Shown one piece after another: positions 23,626 to 34,780 of a stretch of DNA of 64,000 nt. The DNA is taken from positions 3,260,501-3,324,500 of the forward strand of contig JANCRA010000028.1 of the NCBI GenBank assembly GCA_024362935.1, in the 5' to 3' direction. The position numbers and the translations under genes are program-made. The stretch is from Setophaga petechia. Taxonomy: Eukaryota; Chordata; Aves; Passeriformes; Parulidae. The notes beneath the pieces were generated by a model. It saw only the letters and a list, made by a program, of their open reading frames with translations, had not been told where the DNA came from and did not search any database. The first letter of the stretch is position 1. The number at the start of each line of letters is the position of its first letter.

Positions 23626-24059
23626 CACTGCAGTACCTCCAGGCAGATGCACCACAGATACAGAAGAAATCTGCTGAGAATTTTGGTGCATAAAGGAGAC
23701 ACAGGAGACATCATGGTAAGCTTTCCAAGGGCTGGGAAAGGAGAGAGCAGCAGTAATGGCCAACAGGGCATCCCTGTGTATTTAAGAAATTACAGTGGGG
23801 CTCTGACAGTGCCACAACAAGGAGGCACAATGGTCAGGACTGTCAGCAGGTTACACACTGCAGTGAGGCCCTCCAAGTCAAACAGAGGTGTCCCTCAGAT
23901 TTTACCCTCTAAAATTGATTTCTCCTACTGTCCTGTGTGCTGTCAGCTCACAAAGCCATGAGAAATGTCCCCAGTCCTGCAGGCTGGGGGTGGTTTGGTC
24001 TCAGAAGAGCCAAGGGAATGAGGTGTCCATGCCAGTCCAGCCTTCCTCCTTCTTACCTA
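23626..24059. other. single-copy non-coding sequence
   Basis: A 117-codon plus-strand frame (23608-23961) starts inside the LTR tail and runs through this segment. It has no recognisable domain and no splice or promoter evidence. Confidence 0.5.
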
Positions 24060-24522
24060 TGGGAATAAATCACACAGACTCCATTTTCTTCATGGCAGAA
24101 AAAGCCCATTCTTTATTCACATAACTCCTTTTTATAGGGTTTTACAAACCTCCTGTGGGACTCCAATTGATCAGTAATTTTCTTGCCAATTACTTTATTG
24201 GTCAGTACCAAGTTGTTATTCTGTATTAATTGGTCACTCCAACACCTGGTGTGTGTGTGCAGGGACAGTTGATTGTAAGAGATAGTTTTCATTTTCTGGC
24301 TAAGGTGTAAAAACAGTTTATACAGGTGCAAGTTGTCTTTCACTCAGGAACAAATTTTTCATCATTCATTGACCATTCATGCTAATGAACTGCTCACACC
24401 AGGATTGCTTTCATATGGGAACTTGCAAAGTGCTGGCTTGGCTTAGAAGAAATGACAGGCCAGCCAGGGCAAGCCTGATTTTATAAGGCTTTTCTTTATA
24501 ATTTTTCCACCTTACTGCAACA
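24060..24522 (-). mobile_element. LTR, family H copy 1
   Basis: Matches 35946-36414 throughout: TGGGAATAAATCACACAGAC, 'cccattcttta', 'cctcctgtgggact', 'gtgtgtgtgcaggga', 'aaaacagtttatac' and 'ccttactgcaaca'. On the minus strand AATAAAGAATGGGC is the likely poly(A) signal and the start is TGTTGCAGTAAGG. No certain target duplication. Confidence 0.82.
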
Positions 24523-24939
24523 CTACCCCTCCCTATCAGGATGAACCCCAGCTCTGTGCCCCTGGCCAGCTCTGACCTTACCCCAGCTGGGTTTCAGACA
24601 CAGAGCACAGCTTCTCCTCCAGGGACACAGACAGAGCCTTCACTCATCACAGCACAGAGGAAATACAAGAGATCAAGCCTGCAGCCTGATTTATGATCTC
24701 AAGTGCTTAAAAGATAGGCATCTAAATCCATACTAAGGTGCTTTCTTGTCTCAGTGAAGTATTTTGGGGCATGACAGCAGAAAGCTTGGCTCTCAGGCAG
24801 TGCAGCTCGATGTGACCTGACTCATGGGAGGTTGTCACCTCATGTGAGACAAGCCCAGCCTGGCCTGATGTCCCCACAAGGAGGGCAGAACACAGCCCAG
24901 ACTGGGCTGGGTTAATCCTGTCTCACTCCTGCACTGTCC

Positions 24940-25552
24940 TGTAGGGGACACAGGATGGGTAAATGAAGGTGGTAGAGAATGTGATCTTATCCCCCAATGA
25001 GTTGCAGCTGGACCAATTACTAAAGATTAGGAGCAGGCCTGATCTTAACAGGCCACACCTGTAGCCAATAAAACTTTGTTATAAAAGAGTGGATTGGGGG
25101 GAATCTGGAGTTAGATGATGACAACTGCAAGGAAGAAGAGGAGTCAGTGCTTAAAGGAGCTGCCTACAAGAAACATTGAGGAGGCATGAAACTCTGGCAG
25201 TATGGTGTCGCTATCAGACACAAAGGAACACGAGCACACCCGCTCTCAAGGTGAAGGAAAAAAGGGACCTTTATTTTTCTGACTCCTATATTTATAGTTT
25301 TACAAAGGTGACAGTGGATTGGAGGGTGACAGTGACACCTCTCCAATGACACTGGTTAAACCAACAGTCCATCAACTCTCTCCTCCTCCATCAAAGGAAT
25401 GCAAACAATGAATTATTTACAAGAAAGTGTGTGAGAAAGTTCCTTACAAGAGTGTCAACATCAGAAGGCTTAGATAATCTTAAAAAACCAGGGTGGCAGT
25501 ATGGAATCCTTGCACTATAATGATGTCAGAACTCTTGATGTATAAGACAACA
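24940..25552 (+). mobile_element. solo LTR, family F copy 1, interrupted
   Basis: An LTR with an exact 6-bp target duplication CTGTCC (24934-24939 and 25553-25558). It starts TGTAGGGGACAC, has a TATA-like GTTATAAAAGAG, and ends TATAAGACAACA. It is split by a family G LTR at 25206-25498. Without that insertion it would be about 314 bp, matching the 313-bp copy at 41152-41464. Nesting shows F inserted before G. Confidence 0.93.
25206..25498 (-). mobile_element. LTR, family G copy 1, nested in family F
   Basis: A 293-bp element on the minus strand starting TGCCACCCTGG and ending GCGACA, with CTATAAATATAG (TATA-like) and AAAAATAAAGGTCCC (poly(A) signal). It has a 6-bp target duplication GTATGG (25200-25205 and 25499-25504). 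The direct repeat is in fact 11 bp long (25195-25205 and 25494-25504); see findings. Its partner is at 59430-59715. Confidence 0.88.
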
Positions 25553-25558
25553 CTGTCC

Positions 25559-26458
25559 CTGTCATTCTCTGGCTCTGTTTCAGCTCTGGAGTCCCTTCCT
25601 CACACTGTGCCCCATCCATGCTGGGCTGCAACCATCAGCAGCTCCTTTGATGCACACTGCTTGCATTTAAACTCAGCCCTCCTCCAGTGTTTTCCAATCA
25701 ATATCCCCTGCCAGCATTTCTGAGATACCTTGGTATTTTCCAGGAACTATGACAGAAAATGTGAGATGGATTGCAAATGCCACCAAAGCCACTGGATGAC
25801 ATTTATTTCTGTGCCAGGCTTCAAATTTGGTGGGATAGATTTCATTCTGAGTTGGAGGAGGGATGGATTTCACCCTCTGTGTCTCAGAGATGCTTTCATG
25901 GTGGCTGTTACATCCCTGGTATGAAATATGCAATTACAAAACAATGTCTCTAACTATTATTTTTTTAACAAATCTTTTAAATTAGATACTGACTATTAAC
26001 TGTTAAATATTCTTGGTTTTATTTTGCATCCAGAGAAAAGGAAATTTAGAAACATAGGTACTCTGTGTGTGGAAGAATCTCTCAGATCCCAGAACGTGCT
26101 TTGGTTTTTATGGGTTTCATTTCAGGAGCTGAATTTTTAACTCAAATCAATAAAATGCATGGGTGCACTTACACGCTCATCCAGCTTTCCTGGACATGTT
26201 AGAAGATTACCAAGCTTGCCTGATTCTAATTAAAAACAGACTAGTGGGCAATTAATTTAACTTGTACCAACTTGTAATTACAACATTTGCTGTACAACTC
26301 TACAAATACAGGTGGCAAGGGGGGAGAGGCTTCTCTGGGATTTTTGTGGTGCTGCTCTGAAAAACCTCAGAGCAAATCACTTGTGGTAGGTTCCAGTGTG
26401 AGACCTGCATTGTTTAAAAATCATCTCAACGCTACCTTAAGCAACAATAAAATGCATG
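25559..26458. other. single-copy non-coding sequence
   Basis: No gene recognised. AT-rich parts at 25950-26300 contain several TAATT motifs but nothing specific. Confidence 0.5.
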
Positions 26459-26463
26459 ATGTG

Positions 26464-27144
26464 TGTCTTGGTTTAAAAAGCCAGGTGTCTGCTAAGGAAG
26501 GCAGGAGCCTCCACTGAAATGGAAAATGTAAACCCCCTCCTTCTGAATTATTATAAATTTGAAATTAAGGGGCTCTCAGGCAAAGATATGGGAAGAGGAA
26601 TAACAGTTCTTGAATAGGAAAAATAACAATGGAGTAATACAAAACACCACTGCCAGAGTCAGCCCATGCCCTGTCCCCTGTGTGCCAGGGTGGTGTCCCA
26701 GCCCCATCCCAGGGGGGCTCAGCCCTCCTGCAGTGCCAGCTGTGGTTCTGCTGCAGCAGGGATCCTGCACAAGGGGGGAGTTTTCCTCTGCAGCTCCAGG
26801 GCTGCTGCAGATGGGCCTGGGCTCCCTCTGGCCATGCAGGGCAGCAGAAAGCTGCTCCTCTGGCAATGCAGGGGGCAAAGGCTGCTGTGCTGTGCCAGGC
26901 TCAGCTTGGATCCAGGTAGGAATGCTTGGCTCCTGCCCTGGGCACAGCATCTCCCCATGGGATGGGGGAATTGGATCAGCCCTGCAGGGACACTCAGTGG
27001 CCATGGACAGCAGAGATCTCCTGCAGGGAGGATTGGCTGTGGGAGAGAGAAAGAAAAAACTGCCCCAAGAACAGCAGAGAGCTGCCCCAGCTCTGACAGA
27101 TGGGGATAGAACACAGCCCCAGCCACATCTTCCAGCCTAAGACA
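26464..27144 (-). mobile_element. solo LTR, family A copy 3 (second subtype)
   Basis: A 681-bp LTR with an exact 5-bp target duplication ATGTG (26459-26463 and 27145-27149). The minus strand starts TGTCTTAGGCTGGAAG and ends AAACCAAGACA. Its middle differs from copies 1, 2 and 4 but is almost identical to the copy at 62932-63640 on the other strand, so the two form a subtype. Open frames on both strands recur in that partner. Confidence 0.93.
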
Positions 27145-27149
27145 ATGTG

Positions 27150-28374
27150 GGAAATTAAAACTCCAACATTCTCTATGGATCCCACTCATTCCATTGCTCC
27201 CAATGTCTGACCAGTTACTCCCCTGATGAGCTGTGTTCCCTGATTTTCAGTCTGACCTCTTGTTTGCCTGTGCCAGGTGGTTCTGTAAATAAATCCCCAT
27301 CTGCTGCAGCTGCTTGACCATTCAAGCAAGAGTGGAGTTTCATCCATTTCTGCCTTTCCACGTCCTCCATCACTATTCAGGCTGCAATGAGAATGAGAAA
27401 TACCACAAAGTTCTTCAGCTCCACAACCACCCTTCCCTTCTACACAGATTTTTTATTAAAAGTTTTCCTGAAGACCTATGCTGCTACTAAGGCAGATTTA
27501 ACAACAAACAGACTCTTTTCCTCCTCTTTTGTAGAGCAAGGACTACTCACAGCCTCAGTGGAACGTTCTGGCAAGACAATATTTTCTCTGCAATGGAGAA
27601 AAGCTAAAGTGCTTCATTTCCCCACCACCATATGATGTTATGACCTTTCCCCATAACCAGCAGGAGAAATCCATCGACACATTTCCCTAATTCAAGCTGC
27701 CAATTAAATGACAACAAATAAATGACATCTTTAATGTCACTTCACTAAAATGACTCTGCAACAATTTTTGCTTTATTGCTCAGTTGCGTCCTATCAAGTA
27801 TCAATCACACAGCTCTGAAAAATATCCCCAGAAGAAGGAACAAAAAAAAAAGGAATAATGGGAGGAAGGAAGAAAAACTAGTGGAAGAAGAAACCAGAAA
27901 CTGCTTTCTGCTGTTGGATTTACATGGATCATCTCTTCTCTAAGACTGGGCACAGCTCAGTGGGGCTGATGAGGTGACTGGTACATGCTTAGAGCAAAGG
28001 TGGTCTTCCAGAGCAATTCACATTTCCATCTTTTATTGTCATGCCAGGACACTCAGACATTGTCAGACACTGAGTCAGTGCTTGGTTTGCACAGAAAAAT
28101 AGACACAGTTCAGACCTGAGATTTTGTGATTTGAAGTATTGCATTGCCCCTGCTCCCTTGGTGTTACCTGATGCACAGGAAACCAAATCACTTACAGTTG
28201 ACACTAACTTGTTCCACTGAGGATTCTTGTTTGTTCTGAATGATCTTCAAGCTCTGGAGAGTGTGAAATGTACCCATCAACCTGAAAATGCTTATGATGA
28301 TAGTTATTTGTCATACATTCTCTCACTGCTGATTGTTTATGGGATAGAAACAAAACCAGTGAATAATTCAGGTG
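27150..28374. other. single-copy non-coding sequence
   Basis: No gene recognised. An A-rich patch lies at 27840-27900. Confidence 0.5.
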
Positions 28375-28380
28375 GGAAGG

Positions 28381-28999
28381 TCTCAGGTTTGTTGTTGCTG
28401 GAAAGGCTCCCAAGGTATTCAAGAATTTTTTTTCCCAGCCCCATGACTGAAGAAGAAGTTGAGATTCCTCAGCTCTGCTTTCCAAGGTTGTTTATTTTCT
28501 CTGATCTGTTCCATTCTCTCTCTGACCTGCTGAGATCTGTCCAGCAGGTCGGGTTGTGGCACAGTCCCTGCCCTTGGGCTGGTGTTGGCTTTTTATACTG
28601 AGAACTGTGTGTGCTTTATTTACAATAATTTTCCAATACCCATCACCTATGTTAGACAGTCTGTCTCTGCTCTAAACCAATCCAGAAGTGTCACCATCCC
28701 AGCAGAAGATGGAGGACAAGAAGGAGAAGAAGAAGGACAGGACATGCCCAGACTCCTCCATTTTGTCTCCTGAACCCCCATTCTAAATCCCCAAAATTCT
28801 ACTTTTTCACCCTGTGACAAATTCACTGTCATTCTACTCAAACTCTTGTGGCTTGTAACTCCTCACACAAAGTTGGTAATTGTTTCCATGGGCTAAAATC
28901 AAAGGCACAGGTGTTTGTGACTCTGTGCCAAGGTCTCTGAGCCCCTGCCAGGGTCTGGAGTCACCCAGGGCAGCCAGAGCCATGTCCTGGGTCCCAGCA
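28381..28999 (-). mobile_element. solo LTR, family B copy 2
   Basis: A 619-bp LTR with a near-perfect 6-bp target duplication (GGAAGG at 28375-28380, GGAAGC at 29000-29005). It is very close to the copy at 45267-45885. The minus strand carries GTATAAAAAGCC (TATA) and GAAAATAAACAACC (poly(A) signal). Confidence 0.92.
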
Positions 29000-29005
29000 G
29001 GAAGC

Positions 29006-29673
29006 CTTTAGGCTCAGCTCCTGTAAGAGCTGTCTCAGCTGGATTAGATGCCCAAGGACATGATGGGTTTTCAATATCTCCACTGCAGAGATCCCATAAC
29101 CTCTCTGGTTCCCTGGTCATGTTTAATCACTCTTATGATGACACTGTTTTCTTAATACCTGCAGAGGTACATCCAGAATAGTTCCATAGCTGGAAATGTC
29201 TCCTTATGCCTCTTTCCTTGTATCACTACAATTTCCTGCACTGAGCACTGGATTTGTTTTGTCCTAGCAGAGAATCAAGAGAATCAATCTCCTAGCTGGA
29301 ATCAAGCTGTGTGGAGACCTCTGACAGCACCAGCATTGTGCAATATTCTGTAACAAGCAGGTCCAATGCTCACATCCTCAGATGTGTAAAGTCTTACCCA
29401 GATTTAAGGTCTAACTCTGCACTTACTGAAGTTAATGAGGTTCTCCCATCAATGATAGCTGACATCCTGTGGTGTCAGGGACCATTTCTAAAGGGTCAAC
29501 AAAACTTTTGCATTATTAAATAAGGACTCCAGTGAAATCAGCTGGGGTTCTGCTGGGTTATTGTATGTGCTGCAGTAACTTGCACTGTCAACCGAATTCA
29601 AGTTTTCACTGAAGAACAGAGTGAAGGAGGAGCAGTGAGTTTAGCAGAGGGGCTGGAGCACATCAGCACATGA
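29006..29673. other. single-copy non-coding sequence
   Basis: Nothing recognised. Confidence 0.5.
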
Positions 29674-29678
29674 GATGT

Positions 29679-30303
29679 TGTCCTGGGTTGGCTGTATGAT
29701 GCTTTTATCCCCAATCGTCTTGTTCTGTTTGTGCCAAATAGTAAGTTTTGCACCTTTAAGACTTATTGCAGACAGTGAAGGGGGAGAGAAAATGCAGGTT
29801 TTTTTTCCCTCCAGATACTCCTGTCACTCCCCCACATTCCTTCTGCGGGCCGGTGGTTGTTGTCTGCAGACGACGGACAGAGAGCTTCTTGGCTTTTTCG
29901 TTAGTTTTCAGCTAGCTAAGGCAAAGAAGTTCCCTGGACTGTGGTTTTTTTTCTTTTCCCTTTTTTCTTTGGACCCTTTGAAACCTGCTCTGGATTGAAC
30001 ACTCAGGGAAGCACCGGCAGCTCACATTTCTGGCCCACCGGGCCGGGCCTGGCCTGCGACAATTCCAGCACGGGAGGGACTGATCAGAGACTGAGTGAGC
30101 TGCAACCCGGGGAGGGGGTTTTCTCATTGTTTGATATTGTTTTAGTTTTATTGTTTAATAAACAGTTTTTTTCCACCTTTCTCCAAGGAGGTATTGTTTT
30201 CCTCCCGGACCAGTTGAGGGGGGGAGGGGCCGATTGGATCTGTTTTCTCACTGGAGCTACTTTGGGGAATTTTATTTTCCCAAATTTACTCTAAACCTGG
30301 ATA
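29679..30303 (+). mobile_element. solo LTR, element Q, CpG-rich
   Basis: A 625-bp LTR starting TGTCCTGGGTTGG, with TTTAATAAACAG as poly(A) signal, ending AAACCTGGATA (probably an altered GGACA end). The 5-bp target duplication is GATGT (29674-29678 and 30304-30308). It holds about 14 CpG sites, many more than its surroundings. Methylated CpG decays quickly in vertebrates, so this element is probably recent or was unmethylated. There is no second copy in the window and no internal retroviral sequence. Confidence 0.88.
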
Positions 30304-30308
30304 GATGT

Positions 30309-33210
30309 GACAGAAGGGAGCTGCTGTCAGCAGCTGCAGCAAGGAGTCCCTAGGCTGTGAGCAGCTCTGCCTGGTCCTTTGCTTATCAAGAAGTACAAAG
30401 TTGTTTGGTTTCTCTCCCAATATTTGCTGCCACAGACCTCAAACAGAACTTTCTGAAGAGAAAGCATTCCACAGCCACATCAGTTCCACTTGCCACAAAG
30501 GCAAACTTGCCTGCTCCATAATTGATTTTCCACAAGCAATTGATTTAAACTTTTCAAACCCCTCCTGATGGCAGGATTAGAGCTGAGCCTGCACAGTTTG
30601 CAGGGCAAGCTTGGAGCTGCATTTCCCTTTCAGAGAGTTCTGCTTAATTGGAAGAAGGGGACAGAGTTCAAGGGCGAGCCAATAGAAGGTGTTTTATTTA
30701 AACATAACCCTAAAGTATCTATAATGAGAAAGCATGTCTCTCGCTCCCATCTAGAAATGACAGAAGAGATGTTTCAATTCCATTTCCCTCTCCTGGCTCA
30801 GTGGCTAACACAGGAACCTGATGCATTTGATCCTCTAATATTAGTTCAGGGAGATGTGTTTATTATGAGTTCCATTATAATATACTTAGCACAGTCCTTT
30901 CAAGTGATGACTAGTGGTTTATTTAGGAACTAATTCAGCACCAGCTACAGTTAAAAAGCTTTCACATGTCAGTGGAAACTGCATTAGATCTTTACTGACA
31001 GTTACAGTTAAAAAAAATCAGTAATAGAGGGGAGGGAAAGTGATTAAATGCTTTTATATGCAGCTTATTGACCTAATCAGCATTAATTATCCCAGTGCAT
31101 TATTGTTTCCAATAAGTTTTCTTATTAGGATTGGTGGAAAATACCAAACCTCCACAGCTGCTCTGAAAATTGTTTCTTTCTGAAAAAGGTTCAGTTTGGC
31201 ATTCCAGAACCAGGAATTCCCAACAGCCTCTTGAGAATGTTTTCACTCATAGTAGAATACCTAAGTGGTCATGAGCCCTCCGCCCATCATGGTTTTATGA
31301 GGGGATAAAAAGTCTAAATTCTACCTCAGTTTCAAGAATATTCTGTTTTTCACAGTCCAGTGATGAGTTCCACTCACCAATTCTGCTGTCCAGCAGGGGA
31401 GAGGAGGTCCTGTCCCCCAGGCCTGAGTTCTCCCACTGCTGTGTTTGCTGACCAGAAAGGAGGAGCACTTCACAGCACAGATGTTTTAGAACATATTTTA
31501 GACAGTTAATAATGTCTGGGGTTCTCAGGCTAAGAAATATAAAAGAGATTTGGGATTTAGTGCCTGGCAAAGCTGACAACCATGTACAGTAAACACTGGC
31601 TGTCTTTATAAGCTCTTTATGTTTTGAATGCAGCATACAATGTGAAATGACCAGTATTGAATTAAATTTTCTGCATACAATGAAAATGTCTTAAAAATGG
31701 TACTGTAAAGCCACTGAGAAGCACTGCAGTGACAGCAGCCAGGGCAGTCACATCCCTGTGCTCCATCTGCCCAGCCCCTCTCTGCTAGGACACCCCAAGG
31801 AGGTTTTCTGTGCACAGCAAACAGAACTAAAAGCTTTTCTTTTTACAGTACTCAGGACTGCAGGTAAGATGAAGGTTCCCACTGTGTTCCTGGGGAACAG
31901 ATCCCTTTCCTTAAAGCTTTCTCTCAAAGCAGTGCTCAGCATTGCATTTTCTATTCAGAAAAGCTATGTACAACTCTATTTTTAACCATTTTTTTTTGTT
32001 TGTCCAGGTAGTGTAGCCCCCTGAGGAGTTCCCACTGTGGATGTGAGCATACCTTTTGACAAGAAAAGCCTGATAATTTCTGAAAAAATTATATTCTTGG
32101 TTCAAACCCTAAGGTTTCTATGTGAAGAGGAGGTTTTGCACCAAGCCCTGTGTGCATAAGCTATTTTTGCACCATTCAAAGCCCCACTGAAGGTGTGCAT
32201 GTCACCAAGAGCACTCAGCTCTAGCCATGGGGACAGTCTGTCCCTGCTCTGGGACAATTCCTTTGGTGAGGAGCTGCTGATGCCCCTGGAATTTCCTCTG
32301 CCCCTTTCAGCTGTGCAGGAGATCCTTCACACCAGCCTGTCACCTTCCTCCCTGCCAGACCAGTTTGTTCAAATTCAGATTTGCATTTCCTCCTTTAATT
32401 TGATTAGTGACAGCTGCTATTATCTGAGAAAATCTAAATTGTCTCTTCCTGTGCTAATGAATCACTGCGCTATGTGTGTGGGGATTAGAGAACAAATGGA
32501 TTTATTAATACACTGCTAATTAAAGGGAGAGATCCACTGTTCCAGGGACTTTTGGTGAAGAGGTTGCAGCAGGTTTTGGGGTGGAGAGAACAGCCACAGG
32601 TTGTCACTGCTAATCAGAAGCCACAATTGGGGTCTGACTGAGCCCAAGTACTCTTACCTAAGATTTGTAAGTTACAATTACTCAAGCCTCTAGCATTACA
32701 GTCTCTAATGGTCTTGTCTTAAGGGTAACTGGGCACTTAAAAAATCACCAGGCAGTTTGTAAAATGCTGGTGAAAGGTTTTGTAAACTAAGCCTAATTAC
32801 AGCAACAACAGACCTGTCTGCAAGGAGCTGTGATCTGAATATTGAGGCCCTGAAGAATAACTCTCATTTAGTCTTCTTGGGAGTGCAGCTTCAAAAAAAA
32901 AGCCCTTGCACATATTCTTCTTCTCCCATAACTTATGCCAGGAACTCAGAGGGGTTCCCAGCCTCTCTTTATCAAATACAACACAAGGACTTGTCCCCTG
33001 CTGTACAGCAGAGAGCTGGGACTGGCCAGGAATGGCACTGCACTCTTTTCACAGCCACAGCCCAATCCAGAACCCTGAAACCTCACAGAGAAAAAGCACA
33101 GGGAAAAAGAAAGTCCAAATATACTCATGTTTCACACCCCAAACCAGGTCGAGTTTTTGGAGAGGAGAATGTTTGCTCTGGTGTGGCCATTCTTGCACAA
33201 TTAAGTTTAT
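30309..33210. other. single-copy non-coding sequence
   Basis: The longest repeat-poor stretch in the middle of the window. A 121-codon frame at 30568-30933 has no motif. A candidate conserved element lies at 30930-31140. Confidence 0.5.
30930..31140. promoter_or_regulatory. candidate conserved non-coding element
   Basis: Unique AT-rich sequence with GACCTAATCAGCATTAATTA and CCCAGTGCATTATTG, i.e. homeodomain- and octamer-like motifs, and no open frame of note. Inference from composition. Confidence 0.28.
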
Positions 33211-33215
33211 GTGGG

Positions 33216-33875
33216 TGTCCCAGACTGCAAGGCAAGATGTATTCTATCTGCCATCTGTATGGCAGTTGTGTTCTGTTCAGTGGGCAATTTTCCTTATCTC
33301 TTCCACATTCACTCCTCCCTCGGGAGGGGACATTGCTGATAACAGCCATTGAATGTCCCTGCATGGCTGATAAGAACTGCAGCATCCCATTGGGAGATGT
33401 GAGCCCAGAGGGAGGAGCCAAGCATTGCTACCCAGATAGAATCTGGAGATTCTGGAACACCAGCACGGCTTCTGCACTGGATTGCCCAGAGGAACAGCAG
33501 CTGCCTCTTCTCCCACTGGATCTTCAGAGGAAGAATCCATCCTTCTCTACAGGATCCCTGCTCCAGCATAACCAGCCCTGACACTGCAGGAGGGCTGAGC
33601 CACAATTCCAATGGGACTGCTGCCAACAGCCTGACCCACAGGGTGTCAGGTTGGGCTCTGACTCTGTCAGTGTTGTTTTGTTTTACTGCATTGTTTATTT
33701 TATCTTTTTATTTTCTTCCCTAATAAAGAACTGTTATTTCCTGCTCCTGTGTTTTTTGCCTGAGAGTCCCTTAATTTAAAATTTATAGCAATTTGAAGGG
33801 AGGAGGTTTACATTTTGCATTTGAGGGGAGGCTCCTTCCTTCCTTAGCAGACTCCTGGCTTTCCAAACCAAGACA
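33216..33875 (+). mobile_element. solo LTR, family A copy 4
   Basis: A 660-bp LTR in the plus orientation with an exact 5-bp target duplication GTGGG (33211-33215 and 33876-33880). It starts TGTCCCAGACTGC, has CTAATAAAGAACTG as poly(A) signal about 150 bases before the end, and ends CCAAACCAAGACA. A 234-codon plus-strand frame (32877-33581) starts in flanking sequence and runs through the LTR, so it is not a gene. Confidence 0.94.
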
Positions 33876-33880
33876 GTGGG

Positions 33881-34351
33881 GAGGATTAACATCTCCATGG
33901 GATGAGCCAATAAAGAATTCTATTTGACAGATCTGAGGAAGAGTTTCCTTCTTGCCCCCCACCTTTTAGTCTAATTCTTTTGGCCCTGATTTACCTCAAT
34001 ATCCACACAGTATTGGGATACAGACAATTAAATGATTAATTAATATTTTAATCACTCATATCATTGAAGTGACAGAGAAGGGAGCACTTTCATTCCTTTG
34101 ATCTCCTGCCTTCAATCCACACAGGCCATGGTGGACATCAGGCAGCACAGAACACATGAATAAAGCACCTCCAGGGAGATGAGCTGTTCCAGGAGGGTCC
34201 CTGCAGTCTCCAGTGCCCAGGACAGCAATATTCACACCTCAGGAACACTGGGAACAGGAGGCTGAGCTGTGGGAGTTTATGGACTGCAAATCTCAATCCA
34301 CTGGAATCACCACAAGTCTCTTAATGGACTTACCTCCATCATTGGCTTAGA
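33881..34351. other. single-copy non-coding sequence
   Basis: Nothing recognised between two LTRs. Confidence 0.5.
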
Positions 34352-34358
34352 CCTGGAT

Positions 34359-34773
34359 TGTAACATTTAAATTTTCTGAAAAATCCCTTCACTCAGGATT
34401 TCTCTCCTGGGAAGCTGAGAAGCCTCAGAAAAAAGGAAAACAATTCTTCTCTCATTTGCTTCTCCTGTGTTGTGCTCATGTGGAATGTGTTTGGAGATTG
34501 TTCACCCACAGGTGATTGTTCCATTGCATTCTGCTGGGAGTTGTTTTCACTCTTTGGTCAATCAGGGCCAAGCTGTGTCAGGACTCTGGAGAGAGTCAGG
34601 AGTTTTCATTATTATCTTTTTAGCATTCAGTAAGTATCCTTTGTGTATTCTTTAGTATAGTTTAGTATTCTTTAATATAATATAGTATCATAAATTAATA
34701 AATTATCCTTCTGAGAACATGGAGTCAAATCCATCATTTCTTCCTTCATTGGGGCATCCCCACAAACACAATA
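34359..34773 (+). mobile_element. solo LTR, family C copy 3
   Basis: A 415-bp LTR flanked by identical CCTGGAT (34352-34358 and 34774-34780; six expected, one extra base by chance). It starts TGTAACATTTAAATTTTC, shares the CTCCTGGGAAGCTGAG and GGTGATTGTTCCATTGC blocks, has AATTAATAAATTATCC as poly(A) signal, and ends AAACACAATA. Confidence 0.92.
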
Positions 34774-34780
34774 CCTGGAT

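Noticed and set aside
23608..23961. 117-codon plus-strand frame
   Set aside because: It starts in the tail of a decayed family C LTR and crosses unique sequence. No domain seen.
26610..27140. 176-codon frame, with a 177-codon twin at 62881-63414
   Set aside because: Both lie in the second subtype of family A LTRs. Shared sequence reflects shared LTR ancestry, not a gene family.
30568..30933. 121-codon plus-strand frame in repeat-free sequence
   Set aside because: No recognisable motif, AT-rich neighbourhood, no splice or promoter support. Length is within chance for 64 kb in six frames.
32877..33581. 234-codon plus-strand frame
   Set aside because: It begins in unique flank and runs through the family A LTR at 33216. 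The same LTR text is open in other copies, so the frame is a product of the repeat.
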